The notes beneath the pieces are model-generated. The model saw only the letters and a program-made list of their open reading frames with translations, searched no databases and was not told the origin of the DNA. Shown piece after piece: positions 43,139 through 52,885 of a stretch of 64,000 nt of DNA. This stretch comes from Anaerolineales bacterium UBA3499 (GTDB taxonomy: Bacteria; Chloroflexota; Anaerolineae; Anaerolineales; UBA11657), in the NCBI GenBank assembly GCA_002377585.1, contig DFQC01000025.1:62001-126000 (forward strand). Reading direction: 5' to 3'. A program made the position numbers and the translations under genes. How positions within the stretch are numbered: the first letter of the stretch is position 1; each line of letters starts with the position of its first letter.

Positions 43139-43930
43139 CTAGTGTTGCCATTCCGGTTTTCTCTTTTCTAGAAAAGCACATATTCCCTCTTGCGCATCAA
43201 CATGAATAGCATTTGTAACCATCACCTCTCCTGCATAAACATATGCTTGTTCCTGTACCATATCTAATTGCTGATAAAACGCTTTTTTTCCAACACCTAT
43301 TGTGAAAACGCTATGATTACATATACGATCCGCAAGACTCCTGGTTTCAGTTTCTATCTCTTCACTTGACACTACACGATTGACGAGCCCACACAATTGG
43401 GCTTCCTCAGCTGAAATAGGGTCACCGGTTAGCAACATTTCCATCATTTTCTTGCGGTGCATGTTACGACTCACAGCTACCATAGGTGTAGAACAAAACA
43501 ATCCTATTGATACGCCAGGTGTAGCAAATTTTGCGTTTTCATCGGCAACTGCAAGATCACAGCTAGCTACCAGTTGGCATCCGGCAGCTGTAGCCGTACC
43601 CTGAACCTGGGCAATAACAGGCTGCGGAATATTTTGTATTGTGTCCATCATTTTGGTGCACACATCAAATACCTTGCTATAAAACTTAGTTGTCTTTCCA
43701 GCAAGTTCCTGTAAATCGTGTCCGGCACAAAAAGATGGGCCATTTCCCTGCAAAATTACCACTGATATATCCTTGTTTTCACCAATTGATTGGAAACATC
43801 TTGTTAGCTCTTCCATATGGGAAATGGAAAGTGCATTGCGCTTGGAAGGTATATTCATAACGACATGAGCTATTCTATCGGTAATATCAAATAGAATATG
43901 TTGATAAGTTGGTTGTTCTAAATCATCCAT
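43139..43930 (-). CDS. Enoyl-CoA hydratase/isomerase family protein
   Basis: A 263-residue crotonase-fold protein with MNIPSKRNALSISHMEEL, GNGPSFCAGHDLQEL (oxyanion-hole segment) and QVQGTATAAGCQLVASCDLAVADENAKFATPGVSIG. The usual catalytic Glu positions are not clear: the segment CQLVASCDLAVA carries no Glu at the first site, as in enoyl-CoA hydratase domain 3 (ECHDC3) type proteins, which this resembles. So hydratase activity is uncertain. AAAGGAG lies 7 nt before the ATG. It is separated from the carboxylase operon by a 211-nt gene-free gap with nothing else recognised. Confidence 0.85.
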   Translation of the reverse strand: MDDLEQPTYQHILFDITDRIAHVVMNIPSKRNALSISHMEELTRCFQSIGENKDISVVILQGNGPSFCAGHDLQELAGKTTKFYSKVFDVCTKMMDTIQNIPQPVIAQVQGTATAAGCQLVASCDLAVADENAKFATPGVSIGLFCSTPMVAVSRNMHRKKMMEMLLTGDPISAEEAQLCGLVNRVVSSEEIETETRSLADRICNHSVFTIGVGKKAFYQQLDMVQEQAYVYAGEVMVTNAIHVDAQEGICAFLEKRKPEWQH

Positions 43931-44137
43931 ATGCCGGCTCCTTTGCTAACTACAGCAAAATCAATCAATGATTTTGAGTATTGCAATATATAGTTTGGAA
44001 GCAAAAATTATAGCACGCACACATTTCGCAAATCTTTTCTACACAAATATCCCTGCTTATTTGCCTATTGAAGCATTTATCAACATGATACACTAATTAT
44101 GTGTTAGTGCTTACAAACTTATTGGAGGCAATTATCA

Positions 44138-45094
44138 ATGAATTATAGATACCTTGGCCAAACAAAATTACATGTATCTGAACTCTGTCTAGGAACTATG
44201 CAATTTGGTTGGTCAGTAAGCGAAAAAGATTCCTTTAATATTATCTCCGCAGCTGTTGAATATGGAATCAACTTTATTGATACTGCCAACATATATTCAC
44301 AATGGGCGAAAGACAACCCTGGAGGTACTGCAGAAACAATAATAGGTAATTGGTTAAGTAAAACTAGTGTGCCTCGTGATGATCTTATCATTGCAACCAA
44401 AGTGCGTGGTCAGATGGGTACAGACCCTAACAATCAAGGTCTAAACAAATCGCACATTATGCAAGCAGTGGAAGATTCTTTGCGACGTTTGCAGATTGAT
44501 ACTATAGACTTATATCAAACCCATTGGCCAGATGAAGACATTAGCATTGATGAAACCCTCGCCGCAATGGACACATTGGTCCAACAAGGAAAAGTACGCT
44601 ATATTGGTTGCTCCAACTATACAGCCAGGTCTCTCATAGAAGCATTGTTGAGTAGTAAAAAAAACAATACTGTTCAATTTCACAGTCTGCAACCTCATTA
44701 TTCACTAGTCAACAGAACGGAATACGAAAGTAGCTTATCCTCTGTATGTAAAAAATATAAATTAGGGGTTCTACCCTATAGTCCACTTGGCGGGGGATTC
44801 CTCACTGGAAAATATCACGCCAATAAACCTCTACCAAATAGCGTTAGGGCAAATAAGGCGCAGAACTATATGAGTGAAAAAAACTTTCAACTAATTAGAA
44901 CATTAGAAACAATAGCACAACTTCGGAACAAATCTATTTCGCAAATAGCATTAAGATGGCTGTTATCACATCACGAAGTTACAGCTCCCATCATTGGGCC
45001 TCGTACAATCACCCAACTACACGACAACTTAGGAGCGGTCGAGTTCCAATTAACCGAACCTGAACTTGAGAAAATAGATAAAGCAAGTAAGTAA
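44138..45094 (+). CDS. Aldo/keto reductase
   Basis: A 318-residue (beta/alpha)8 NADPH oxidoreductase. The catalytic tetrad appears as FIDTANIYS (Asp, Tyr), IIATKVRGQMG (Lys) and DLYQTHWPDED (His). Cofactor-binding segments are GVLPYSPLGGGFLTGKY and APIIGPRTITQLHDNL. It resembles the AKR11-14/Tas-like group; the substrate is unknown. A TTGGAGG about 8 nt before the ATG gives a firm start. It stands alone, divergent from the crotonase gene with a 207-nt gap. Confidence 0.93.
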   Translation: MNYRYLGQTKLHVSELCLGTMQFGWSVSEKDSFNIISAAVEYGINFIDTANIYSQWAKDNPGGTAETIIGNWLSKTSVPRDDLIIATKVRGQMGTDPNNQGLNKSHIMQAVEDSLRRLQIDTIDLYQTHWPDEDISIDETLAAMDTLVQQGKVRYIGCSNYTARSLIEALLSSKKNNTVQFHSLQPHYSLVNRTEYESSLSSVCKKYKLGVLPYSPLGGGFLTGKYHANKPLPNSVRANKAQNYMSEKNFQLIRTLETIAQLRNKSISQIALRWLLSHHEVTAPIIGPRTITQLHDNLGAVEFQLTEPELEKIDKASK

Positions 45095-45159
45095 TTCTAA
45101 TCTCTATTCATATCTCATTCACGACTTCCATAATAAGAAAACCTGTATCAAAATTTAGT

Positions 45160-45864
45160 TCAAGACAAGTTCAAGTTGTCTCTTGCCATACAGAAAATAC
45201 TATCTAACATATCAGGCGTGAGACGTCGAGTTTGCGTATTCTGTCGACTAGGATGATAGGATGCCAATAATCTTGGAAACTCATCACCTAAATTAATTAT
45301 TTCCCCATGACCAAACTTAGGTCTAGGTGTTGGAATAACAGCACCACGTTCACCCAAAACTTTCAATATCTGGTCAAAAGCAAGTTTTCCTACAGGAATA
45401 ATTATTCTCAAATGCTTAAGTAAGTCTAATTCTACATGTAAGAAACTTGAACAACTATCAATCTCGCTGCGCAGAGGTCTATTGCCTGGAGGTGCGCATC
45501 TAGTAATGGATGTCATAAATACGCCTTGTAGCTCAAGACCATCACCCCTATATCGTGAAGTCGGTTTGTTGGCATAACCAGACCTATAGAGTGCAGATGC
45601 AAGAAAATCTGAAGCGCCCATACCATCCATGCCATCGCCTGTAAACATTCGGCCTGTACGATTTGCACCATGTGCGGCTGGCGCTAAGCCTATGATTAAT
45701 ATCTTTGCTGCAGGATCACCAAATCCTGGTACCGGTTTACCCCAATACTCATCGTGTAGGTACATCTTTTTTTTGATTGCGGCCACTTCACGACAATAAT
45801 TAATAAGACGAGAACATCTTATGCAACTAGTGATTTCTTCAGACAAATCCACAAACGATTGCAT
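45160..45864 (-). CDS. Uracil-DNA glycosylase, family 5 (UDGb) type with Fe-S cysteines
   Basis: A 234-residue protein. The family motif GLAPAAHGANRTGRMFTGDG, typical of family 5 UDGs, is followed by TSITRCAPPGNRPLRSE and the second motif ASYHPSRQNTQT. Four cysteines (CIRCSRLINYC near the N-terminus and CAPP) are placed to hold a 4Fe-4S cluster. It removes uracil and possibly hypoxanthine from DNA. AGGAGA precedes the ATG. It is the last gene of the run that starts with hyuA, without functional connection. Confidence 0.92.
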   Translation of the reverse strand: MQSFVDLSEEITSCIRCSRLINYCREVAAIKKKMYLHDEYWGKPVPGFGDPAAKILIIGLAPAAHGANRTGRMFTGDGMDGMGASDFLASALYRSGYANKPTSRYRGDGLELQGVFMTSITRCAPPGNRPLRSEIDSCSSFLHVELDLLKHLRIIIPVGKLAFDQILKVLGERGAVIPTPRPKFGHGEIINLGDEFPRLLASYHPSRQNTQTRRLTPDMLDSIFCMARDNLNLS

Positions 45865-45898
45865 TCAATCTCCTAACATTTAGACTTAAAAAATCTCT

Positions 45899-47788
45899 TT
45901 ACTCTCTAACAAGCATCCAACCATTGTCATCAAGTACCCATGTGATTTTACCAAGTTGATTGAATTGCCCAGCACTTGTACTAGTGTACATTCCAGCAAA
46001 TATATATTTGTAATCACTTCTTAATATATCAATGATCTTGTGGGATTCGCACACCACCTCTTCTATCTTCCAGCTACTCGTTGGACGCCAATTTTCAATA
46101 GGTGCATAATGATCAGATGACGCCACAAGTTGCTCAGGCACAACAATTTCTTCCACTACCGCAAGATGCACAAATGTACTGTAATTAATTTCGGTTGACA
46201 CTAAGGTGCTCCAACATAGCATTACATCTAATTGATTATTAACCTCATTAAAGGTCCAACCTTGTAGATATATATTGTTTCCTAATTCAATTGTGTCTTT
46301 ATTGTCAACTAACATAGGTAACTCGTTTCGACTAATTGCAATCCATCCATCACCTGCAGAGCTGATGTACGGCTGATATCCTAAAACATTTGCCCACCAA
46401 TCTGGACCAAATCCGTAAATTGAATCAGTGTTTGTGTATATAGTAATATCCCTATCAAGTATCAATGACCAATTTTCAGCATGGTGCAATATATTCCATC
46501 CCGGATAAATCCCATCCACTTGAGTCGCATACGACAGGGCGAAGTGCCGTCTACCCCATGGCGACATAATAGTCGCACTATCTGGTGCTTTCAATTCAGT
46601 GAGTTCAGAGATTGCCTGTAAACCAGATGGATCACGAGTGATATCAAGTACTAATGGTCTATTAACCATAACAAACCAGTATGAAACAGATAGCATTGCT
46701 ACCAGTACAATCTTATTGAGATATCGAAATTTGCGACAAATCCTCGCAATGCCCACTCCTGAAACGACAAGTGTACCAGTGACTACTATCATTGAGATTT
46801 GATCGAAAAGTCCTGTTCTAGGTAAACACGCAGCAAACAGTACATACGCAATAACAGTTGCGACAAATAACCATGTTCTCCTATGGAAAGGTTTAACTAA
46901 AGCAAAAGGTAACCCAAATACTACTAACAATATTCCCGACCACAGAAATTCCTCGTTGACTATTTGTACAAATTTATACGCAGCAGAAATAAGTTCATCA
47001 ATGTCTGTGGGTAGACCCTGTAAACCGCTGGCCTCCTTTGCCCAAAATATTGACCAAAAACCTTCCCAAGAGTTAGGATCACCATATACCCATTGAGATC
47101 CATTTGAAGCACGTCTAATAATATCAAGATAGGGTAAAAAACCAGCTGCAAATATTGCTATAGCTATCACACCCCAACGGATAAGATTGTTGCCACGAGG
47201 CATTAGTGGCCATAACCACACTGCAAGCACTGGAAGCATGGGTGCAAACAGTCTATGATGTGCACACCCTAAACCTGCTACTAGTGCTAGCATCCACCCC
47301 ATTTTATCTGACCAACCACCCTCAAGCTTGAGTACAATATACAGAGCAAGCAATAAAAGGAAAATCCATAAACTATACACCTCAGCTATTGAGGCATGAA
47401 TCCACATATTTTTAGTCAGACCAATCACTACACCCAATCCAGCTGCTAACACAGGTGGTACTGACAATTCCAACAATATAATCACTACAAGAATTACTGA
47501 TCCAACTGCCCAAAACAATGAAAATAATGATGCTCCAGCAGTAGGTTCAACACCTACATAATCCAACATCGTCACTACAGGAGATCCCAACATCATATAG
47601 AGAGGTGTACCTGTAGGATGTACTGTGCCCCACAAAGACATAGCAACTTGATATTCACCTATATCAACTGCGTAACGGAGATCACTTCCATTGATATCCC
47701 ACATTAGTGTGGAAACGTAGAAACAAGTGACAACGACAGCTGTGATAGCACTACAGGAAAACTTTATGGGCAAAGATTGTAATTTCAT
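45899..47788 (-). CDS. DUF2723 membrane protein, glycosyltransferase-like
   Basis: A 629-residue protein from the ATG at 47788 (an upstream start would overlap hyuB more). About eleven membrane helices carry the DUF2723 pattern GEYQVAMSLWGTVHPTGTPLYMM, which resembles the first external loop of GT-C glycosyltransferases. The C-terminal part (about 495-628, NIYLQGWTF, LCWSTL, FVHLAVVEE, WRPTSSW) is a beta-rich domain that resembles the tail of the GT-C protein at the right of the window. A role in glycosylating surface proteins or lipids is likely; substrate unknown. Confidence 0.83.
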   Translation of the reverse strand: MKLQSLPIKFSCSAITAVVVTCFYVSTLMWDINGSDLRYAVDIGEYQVAMSLWGTVHPTGTPLYMMLGSPVVTMLDYVGVEPTAGASLFSLFWAVGSVILVVIILLELSVPPVLAAGLGVVIGLTKNMWIHASIAEVYSLWIFLLLLALYIVLKLEGGWSDKMGWMLALVAGLGCAHHRLFAPMLPVLAVWLWPLMPRGNNLIRWGVIAIAIFAAGFLPYLDIIRRASNGSQWVYGDPNSWEGFWSIFWAKEASGLQGLPTDIDELISAAYKFVQIVNEEFLWSGILLVVFGLPFALVKPFHRRTWLFVATVIAYVLFAACLPRTGLFDQISMIVVTGTLVVSGVGIARICRKFRYLNKIVLVAMLSVSYWFVMVNRPLVLDITRDPSGLQAISELTELKAPDSATIMSPWGRRHFALSYATQVDGIYPGWNILHHAENWSLILDRDITIYTNTDSIYGFGPDWWANVLGYQPYISSAGDGWIAISRNELPMLVDNKDTIELGNNIYLQGWTFNEVNNQLDVMLCWSTLVSTEINYSTFVHLAVVEEIVVPEQLVASSDHYAPIENWRPTSSWKIEEVVCESHKIIDILRSDYKYIFAGMYTSTSAGQFNQLGKITWVLDDNGWMLVRE

Positions 47789-47807
47789 TGTATATACTTT
47801 ATTGAAG

Positions 47808-49394
47808 TTAGGTTGTAGGTGGCACACCGAATCCACCGCCACCTGGGGTCTGTATGCTTATTATGTCACCAGACCTTACATTTATACTAGTTTTCCCAGA
47901 CAAAACCTTTTCTACACCATCGCGAATAAGATAATTACATCCTACCATGCCAGAACCGCCACCAGACAACCCATACGGAGCAAATATTCGTCGATCCGAC
48001 AATATCGTGACGTGTGCCTCAGTTAGTACCTCTATTTCTCTTATAATACCATCGCCACCTTGATAAACACCTGCTCCACCCGAACCACGTCTTACTTCAT
48101 AACGTCGAATCCGCAAAGGATAAGCGTATTCTAATGCCTCTACAGGAGTATTCAGCGTATTAGTCATATGTGTATGAATAGCATCATCACCATCATTTGT
48201 AGGGCACGCACCCATACCACCCCCAATAGTCTCGTAATAAGCAAAAGGAGTTGGATGACCAATACGCAAATCTAAACCACCTATAGTTAGATTGTTCATA
48301 GTTCCCTGACTTGCAGCTGGCACTTTATCTGGACATACCTGTGACAAAGCCCCCAAAAGTACGTCCGTTATCCGTTGTGATGTTTCAACATTACCGCCAG
48401 CCACAGCAGCAGGCATTCTAGCATTCACAACAGTACCTTCCGGTGTAATTACATCTATAGGAAGTAAGCAACCACTATTTGTAGGAATATCATCTTCTAA
48501 AAGACTTCGGAAAACATACATGGTAGCTGCTAAAGTAATGGCTCGAGTAGCATTTATGCTACCAGATACCTGCGGAGATGTACCACAAAAATTCACTTGT
48601 GCTTTATCACCATTGATAGTAATACACACTTGAATCTTAACTTCATCAATATTAACACCGTCATCATCCATTACATCACTAAAACTATAGGTGCCATTAG
48701 GCAATGAAGATATCAACTGACGCATCGTACGATCAGAATATTCAATTAGGCTTTTCATGGCAGCAGTTAAATGATTAGAGCCATACCTTGCCACCAATTC
48801 TACTGTTCTATCTACACCTCTAAGATTTGCTGCTATTTGAGCGCGAATGTCACCAGCCCGTTCTTGAGGAGTACGAACATTTGCAAGCAGCAGTTCTAGA
48901 ACTGCTTCATTAGTACGGCCTTGTTCCACTAGCTTAGTTGGTGGAATGATCATACCCTCCTGAAATATTTCAGTTGAAACAGGCATTGAGCCAGGTGACA
49001 TGCCCCCAATATCAGAATGATGAGCTCTATTTGCTGCTAGTGCGAACAACTTGCCAGCATGAAAAATGGGAGTGATTAGTGTAATATCTGGTAAATGAGT
49101 GCCACCCATGAAAGGATCATTCACCATAATCACGTCACCAGGCAAAAATTTGATTTTGCGCATACATGACTCTACAGATAATGGCATAGCTCCTAAATGT
49201 ACCGGTATATGCGATGCCTGAGCTACCATGTTCCCTTGTAGGTCAAATAACGCACAAGAAAAATCTCGTCTTTCCTTGATGTTGGGCGAATAAGAACTGT
49301 ACTGTAATGTAACCCCCATTTCCTCGGCAATTGAATCTAATAGATGCCTGAAAATCTCTGTTTGCACTGCATCCTGCATCAAATATTTACTCAT
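47808..49394 (-). CDS. hyuB: Hydantoinase B/oxoprolinase family protein
   Basis: A 528-residue protein with the HyuB signatures YSPNIKERRDFSCALFD, HIPVHLGAMPLSVE, NDPFMGGTHLPDITLI and ADVTPEGT-like VITPEGTVVNARMPAAVAGGN, and a C-terminal GGGGFG-type end. With HyuA it forms an ATP-dependent amidohydrolase acting on hydantoins, 5-oxoproline or N-methylhydantoin; acetone-carboxylase-type activities also exist in the superfamily. The substrate cannot be told. Overlaps the hyuA stop by 8 bp. Confidence 0.93.
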   Translation of the reverse strand: MSKYLMQDAVQTEIFRHLLDSIAEEMGVTLQYSSYSPNIKERRDFSCALFDLQGNMVAQASHIPVHLGAMPLSVESCMRKIKFLPGDVIMVNDPFMGGTHLPDITLITPIFHAGKLFALAANRAHHSDIGGMSPGSMPVSTEIFQEGMIIPPTKLVEQGRTNEAVLELLLANVRTPQERAGDIRAQIAANLRGVDRTVELVARYGSNHLTAAMKSLIEYSDRTMRQLISSLPNGTYSFSDVMDDDGVNIDEVKIQVCITINGDKAQVNFCGTSPQVSGSINATRAITLAATMYVFRSLLEDDIPTNSGCLLPIDVITPEGTVVNARMPAAVAGGNVETSQRITDVLLGALSQVCPDKVPAASQGTMNNLTIGGLDLRIGHPTPFAYYETIGGGMGACPTNDGDDAIHTHMTNTLNTPVEALEYAYPLRIRRYEVRRGSGGAGVYQGGDGIIREIEVLTEAHVTILSDRRIFAPYGLSGGGSGMVGCNYLIRDGVEKVLSGKTSINVRSGDIISIQTPGGGGFGVPPTT

Positions 49395-51447
49395 AAAATG
49401 CTACCTTACCATTGTTTGGCATTCCGATATTAAGCACAACATTGTGCCATGAATCGACCGCTGCTCGATCCTCATAAGAAATCAATATAGTAGTGTCACT
49501 ATAGACTATTAATGCCGGACCAACAATCACATGACCCGGCATTAATAAATCGCCAGAATAAATATCAGTATCAATAATTTCACCCGACAGTACAATGGGA
49601 TATTTTCCGAGATGAGCCACTGACGAATCAGTACTAACTGATTTGGTTTTAAGTATTGGCACTGCACTCACTGATCCAATACAACGTACACGCAGATTTA
49701 CTATTTCTATCGAGTCGTTAACATTACTATATCCATATGCCTGCATATGAGCATCATGAAAGTCGGATTGATAGTCTTGGGTCAATGGAACGTTCAATTC
49801 ATAAGATTGACCACGATATCGTACATCCAATGTATTTTGTAAGCAAATATCATCTTCTGATATCAGCTCTTCTGCCATTTCAGCTTGAGCGAGAACAACC
49901 ATGCTCTTAATCCTGCTTAATAACTCACCATATAAAGTGTCTTCAGGAAGCATAACTGTACGCACATAATCCTTAATCACATCCGCACTTATCATACCTA
50001 GGGCGGACATTGTAGATGCTCGATGTGGAACAATCACTTGCCCAATGTTTAGAGCCCTTGCCAGTTCACACACATGCAAACCTCCTGCACCGCCAAAAGC
50101 AACAAGTGTGAAGTCTCTAGGATCATAACCACGCTGCACGGAGATCAAACGCAGTGCACGCTCCATATGAGCATTAATAACCTCTATAATACCTAACGCA
50201 GCGGATTGTGCCATTGTAAGATCAGTTCGCTTAACCAGCCTAGCTCGCTTAGCAAGTTGAGTCAGTACATTATGTGCTCGAGTTTCATCAATTTTCATTT
50301 TTCCACCCAAGAAGTGCTCTGGTCGGATGCGACCCAAAACTATATTCGCATCAGTGACGGTTGGATAGTCACCACCTAATCCATAACAAGCCGGTCCGGG
50401 ATTAGCACCAGCACTCTTGGGTCCTACCTTTAGTGCTCCACCAGCATCCACATAGGCTATGGAGCCGCCTCCTGCACCTACAGTATGTATATCAATCATT
50501 GGTATACGGATTGGAACACCTCCAACAACACTCTGGGAAGTTAGTTTTGGATGATCTTGAATCAGAGATACATCTGTAGAAGTACCACCCATATCTAACG
50601 TAATGATCTGATTGTTTCCGGACATTTGTGACATAGATAAAGCACCGACAACACCCCCGGCAGGACCAGAAACAATTGACTTTACTCCCATGATACGTGC
50701 CTCCCTAGAACTAATCGTACCTCCATTTGATTGCATCACACGAAGTCTTCTCACTTCATCGGGTAATTCACTCTGCAATTTACCAATGTATTCATTTAAG
50801 ACTGGCGTAACATAAGCATTTACTACGGTGGTAGATGCACGTTCAAACTCTCTAAATTCAGGCACAACATTGCTTGAAACCGAGACGAAGAAACCAGCAT
50901 TTCTAAGATCCTTAGCAATTATTTCTTCATGTTTAGGATAGTTAAATGAAAACAGCAAACTAATAGCGACCGATCTGACTTTATTTTGTCGCAATTCATC
51001 AATGAGGTTCGAAATTTCATCTAAAACCAAAGGTTCTAATACCTCACCTTTAGACCCAATGCGCTCGCTGACTTCAAAACACATATCATCTTCCAACAAA
51101 GGTGTAATGTTATTTGTACAAAAACCGTAGATTTTTCTTCTAGCTTGTCTACCAATTTTTAGAACATCTTTGAATCCTCGAGTAGTAATTAGAGCAGAAT
51201 TAGCACCTTTGCGTTCTAAAAGTGTGTTTGTAGCTACTGTAGAACCATGCACTAACACTACAGATATATTTGCATCCTCTCTAGAAGACAATATTTTGTC
51301 TAAACCACGAATTACTACTTCCTCTGGTGTCAATGGTGTCGACAATAACTTAAAAGACTTAACAATTCCTGCATCCTCATCAAAAATTACAAAATCCGTG
51401 AAGGTGCCGCCAATATCAACTCCGATTCGTATTTTATGTCCTTGCAT
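49387..51447 (-). CDS. hyuA: Hydantoinase A/oxoprolinase family protein
   Basis: A 686-residue ATP-binding subunit with RIGVDIGGTFTDFVIFDED at the N-terminus (actin-like phosphate loop), HGSTVATNTLLERKGA, SGPAGGVVGALSM, LDMGGTSTDVSLI and AFGGAGGLHVCELA. It pairs with HyuB for ATP-driven opening of cyclic imides or 5-oxoproline. A TATAGT box lies 7 nt before the ATG with no Shine-Dalgarno, so its mRNA may be leaderless. An M20 amidohydrolase is encoded close by on the same strand, which could act on the ring-opened products. Confidence 0.94.
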   Translation of the reverse strand: MQGHKIRIGVDIGGTFTDFVIFDEDAGIVKSFKLLSTPLTPEEVVIRGLDKILSSREDANISVVLVHGSTVATNTLLERKGANSALITTRGFKDVLKIGRQARRKIYGFCTNNITPLLEDDMCFEVSERIGSKGEVLEPLVLDEISNLIDELRQNKVRSVAISLLFSFNYPKHEEIIAKDLRNAGFFVSVSSNVVPEFREFERASTTVVNAYVTPVLNEYIGKLQSELPDEVRRLRVMQSNGGTISSREARIMGVKSIVSGPAGGVVGALSMSQMSGNNQIITLDMGGTSTDVSLIQDHPKLTSQSVVGGVPIRIPMIDIHTVGAGGGSIAYVDAGGALKVGPKSAGANPGPACYGLGGDYPTVTDANIVLGRIRPEHFLGGKMKIDETRAHNVLTQLAKRARLVKRTDLTMAQSAALGIIEVINAHMERALRLISVQRGYDPRDFTLVAFGGAGGLHVCELARALNIGQVIVPHRASTMSALGMISADVIKDYVRTVMLPEDTLYGELLSRIKSMVVLAQAEMAEELISEDDICLQNTLDVRYRGQSYELNVPLTQDYQSDFHDAHMQAYGYSNVNDSIEIVNLRVRCIGSVSAVPILKTKSVSTDSSVAHLGKYPIVLSGEIIDTDIYSGDLLMPGHVIVGPALIVYSDTTILISYEDRAAVDSWHNVVLNIGMPNNGKVAFYE

Positions 51448-51454
51448 AATTCAT

Positions 51455-51460
51455 ACTATA
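51455..51460 (-). promoter_or_regulatory. -10 box for hyuA, 7 nt from the start codon
   Basis: Minus-strand TATAGT is separated from the ATG by 7 nt. No TTGACA-like -35 stands at the right distance, so support is partial. Confidence 0.35.
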
Positions 51461-51491
51461 TCTCATTCAACAAATATCGCCCAGACTATGT

Positions 51492-51521
51492 TTGACAACA
51501 TGTTCTACTGAGTGAGATAAT
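51492..51521 (+). promoter_or_regulatory. Sigma70 promoter for rimO
   Basis: TTGACA (51492-51497), an 18-nt spacer and GATAAT (51516-51521) with a TG extension. The -10 ends 9 nt before the ATG, so the leader would be about 2-3 nt. Confidence 0.6.
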
Positions 51522-51530
51522 CCTCACTCG

Positions 51531-52865
51531 ATGAAAAACTCAAAATACTTCTATTTGCATTCCCTTGGATGTGCTAAAAACACAGTAGATAGTAGAAGCA
51601 TGGCACAACTTTTGGATGAGACCGGTTACCAAAGCACCAACCAACCAGGAGACGCACAACTGTTGATTGTAAACACATGTGGCTTTATTGGCCCAGCACG
51701 GGCCGAGTCTATTCAAGCACTGCAACAATTGGCGGCATGCAAAACTTCTGAACAGAAGCTTATAGCTGCAGGTTGTCTTTCACAACGTTATGGAAATGAG
51801 ATAGCTAAAAACATCCCGGGGATAGATGGGATTCTTGGCACTCGAAGATGGATGGATATTGTAGATGTAGTAGACAAAATACAAAGTCGCAAAAGTGCCC
51901 AGACTCTTTATCATATACCTGAAGTTCCAAATGTGGGCCGAGATGAGAAAGGTGCACTACGAGTAGCAATCGAAGGAAACAGCGCCTACCTAAAAATTGC
52001 TGATGGCTGTCGTCGACCATGTGCATTCTGTGCCATACCTTTAATTAAAGGTACTCACATAAGTCGCCAACCAGAGCACATCATTTCTGAAGCCAAACAC
52101 TTGCAATCTATGGGAGTGCAAGAGATTGTATTGATTTCACAGGATACTACTGATTATGGACACGACATAGGCATAAAAAATGGGCTAGCACAGCTCCTTA
52201 AAGAAATGGTGGCAAGTGTACCTGACATACCATGGATTCGTATAATGTATGCCTACCCAGGCTATGTCACTGACGAACTTATAGAAACCATGGCTTCCCA
52301 TTCACAAATTGTTCCTTATTTGGACATGCCACTACAGCATGGGCACCGCAAGACCCTACTTAGAATGAAACGGCCTGCAAACTTGGACTGGGTGCACAAA
52401 ACAATTCATAAGATGCGAGATGCAATACCTAATCTTGCAATCCGAACTACCTTCATCGTGGGATATCCTGGTGAAACAGACACAGAATTCGGAGCACTAC
52501 TTGATTTTGTTGAAGATTTACAGTTTGATAGATTAGGAGCTTTCCAGTTCTCTTTCGAACACGATACAACTAGTGCACCTCTGGGGGATCCAATCTCTCA
52601 GGAAATCAAAGAAAATAGATTTGAAAAACTCATGCAACTACAACAGAATATTTCTTTGCAAAAAAATCAACTTTTTTTAGGAAAAACAATTGATGTATTA
52701 ATAGAAGGCAAAGAAGATGGGATAAGTGTGGGTCGAAGCTACCGAGATGCACCAGAAATAGACGGAACAGTTATTGTGGAAGGAGAACTTCCCGTAGGAA
52801 CAATAAGCCCTGTGTACATTACTGGAGCAATGACCTATGATCTAACTGGAGTGCCAGCACAATAA
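51531..52865 (+). CDS. rimO: Ribosomal protein S12 methylthiotransferase RimO
   Basis: A 444-residue radical-SAM methylthiotransferase. YLHSLGCAKNTVDSRSM is the RimO form of the N-terminal motif; NTCGFIGPARAESI and AAGCLSQRYG hold the other auxiliary-cluster cysteines; the SAM cluster motif is CRRPCAFC; a TRAM domain ends the protein (about 375-444). It methylthiolates Asp of ribosomal protein S12. The promoter is 9 nt before the ATG and there is no Shine-Dalgarno. It converges on the amidohydrolase gene with a 20-nt gap. Confidence 0.95.
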   Translation: MKNSKYFYLHSLGCAKNTVDSRSMAQLLDETGYQSTNQPGDAQLLIVNTCGFIGPARAESIQALQQLAACKTSEQKLIAAGCLSQRYGNEIAKNIPGIDGILGTRRWMDIVDVVDKIQSRKSAQTLYHIPEVPNVGRDEKGALRVAIEGNSAYLKIADGCRRPCAFCAIPLIKGTHISRQPEHIISEAKHLQSMGVQEIVLISQDTTDYGHDIGIKNGLAQLLKEMVASVPDIPWIRIMYAYPGYVTDELIETMASHSQIVPYLDMPLQHGHRKTLLRMKRPANLDWVHKTIHKMRDAIPNLAIRTTFIVGYPGETDTEFGALLDFVEDLQFDRLGAFQFSFEHDTTSAPLGDPISQEIKENRFEKLMQLQQNISLQKNQLFLGKTIDVLIEGKEDGISVGRSYRDAPEIDGTVIVEGELPVGTISPVYITGAMTYDLTGVPAQ

Positions 52866-52885
52866 TGAGCGTGTGGATTAACTAC

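Noticed and set aside
45163..45182. Hairpin (AGACAA/TTGTCT) at the end of the UDG gene as a terminator
   Set aside because: The stem is only 6 bp, it is within coding sequence and no proper T tract follows.
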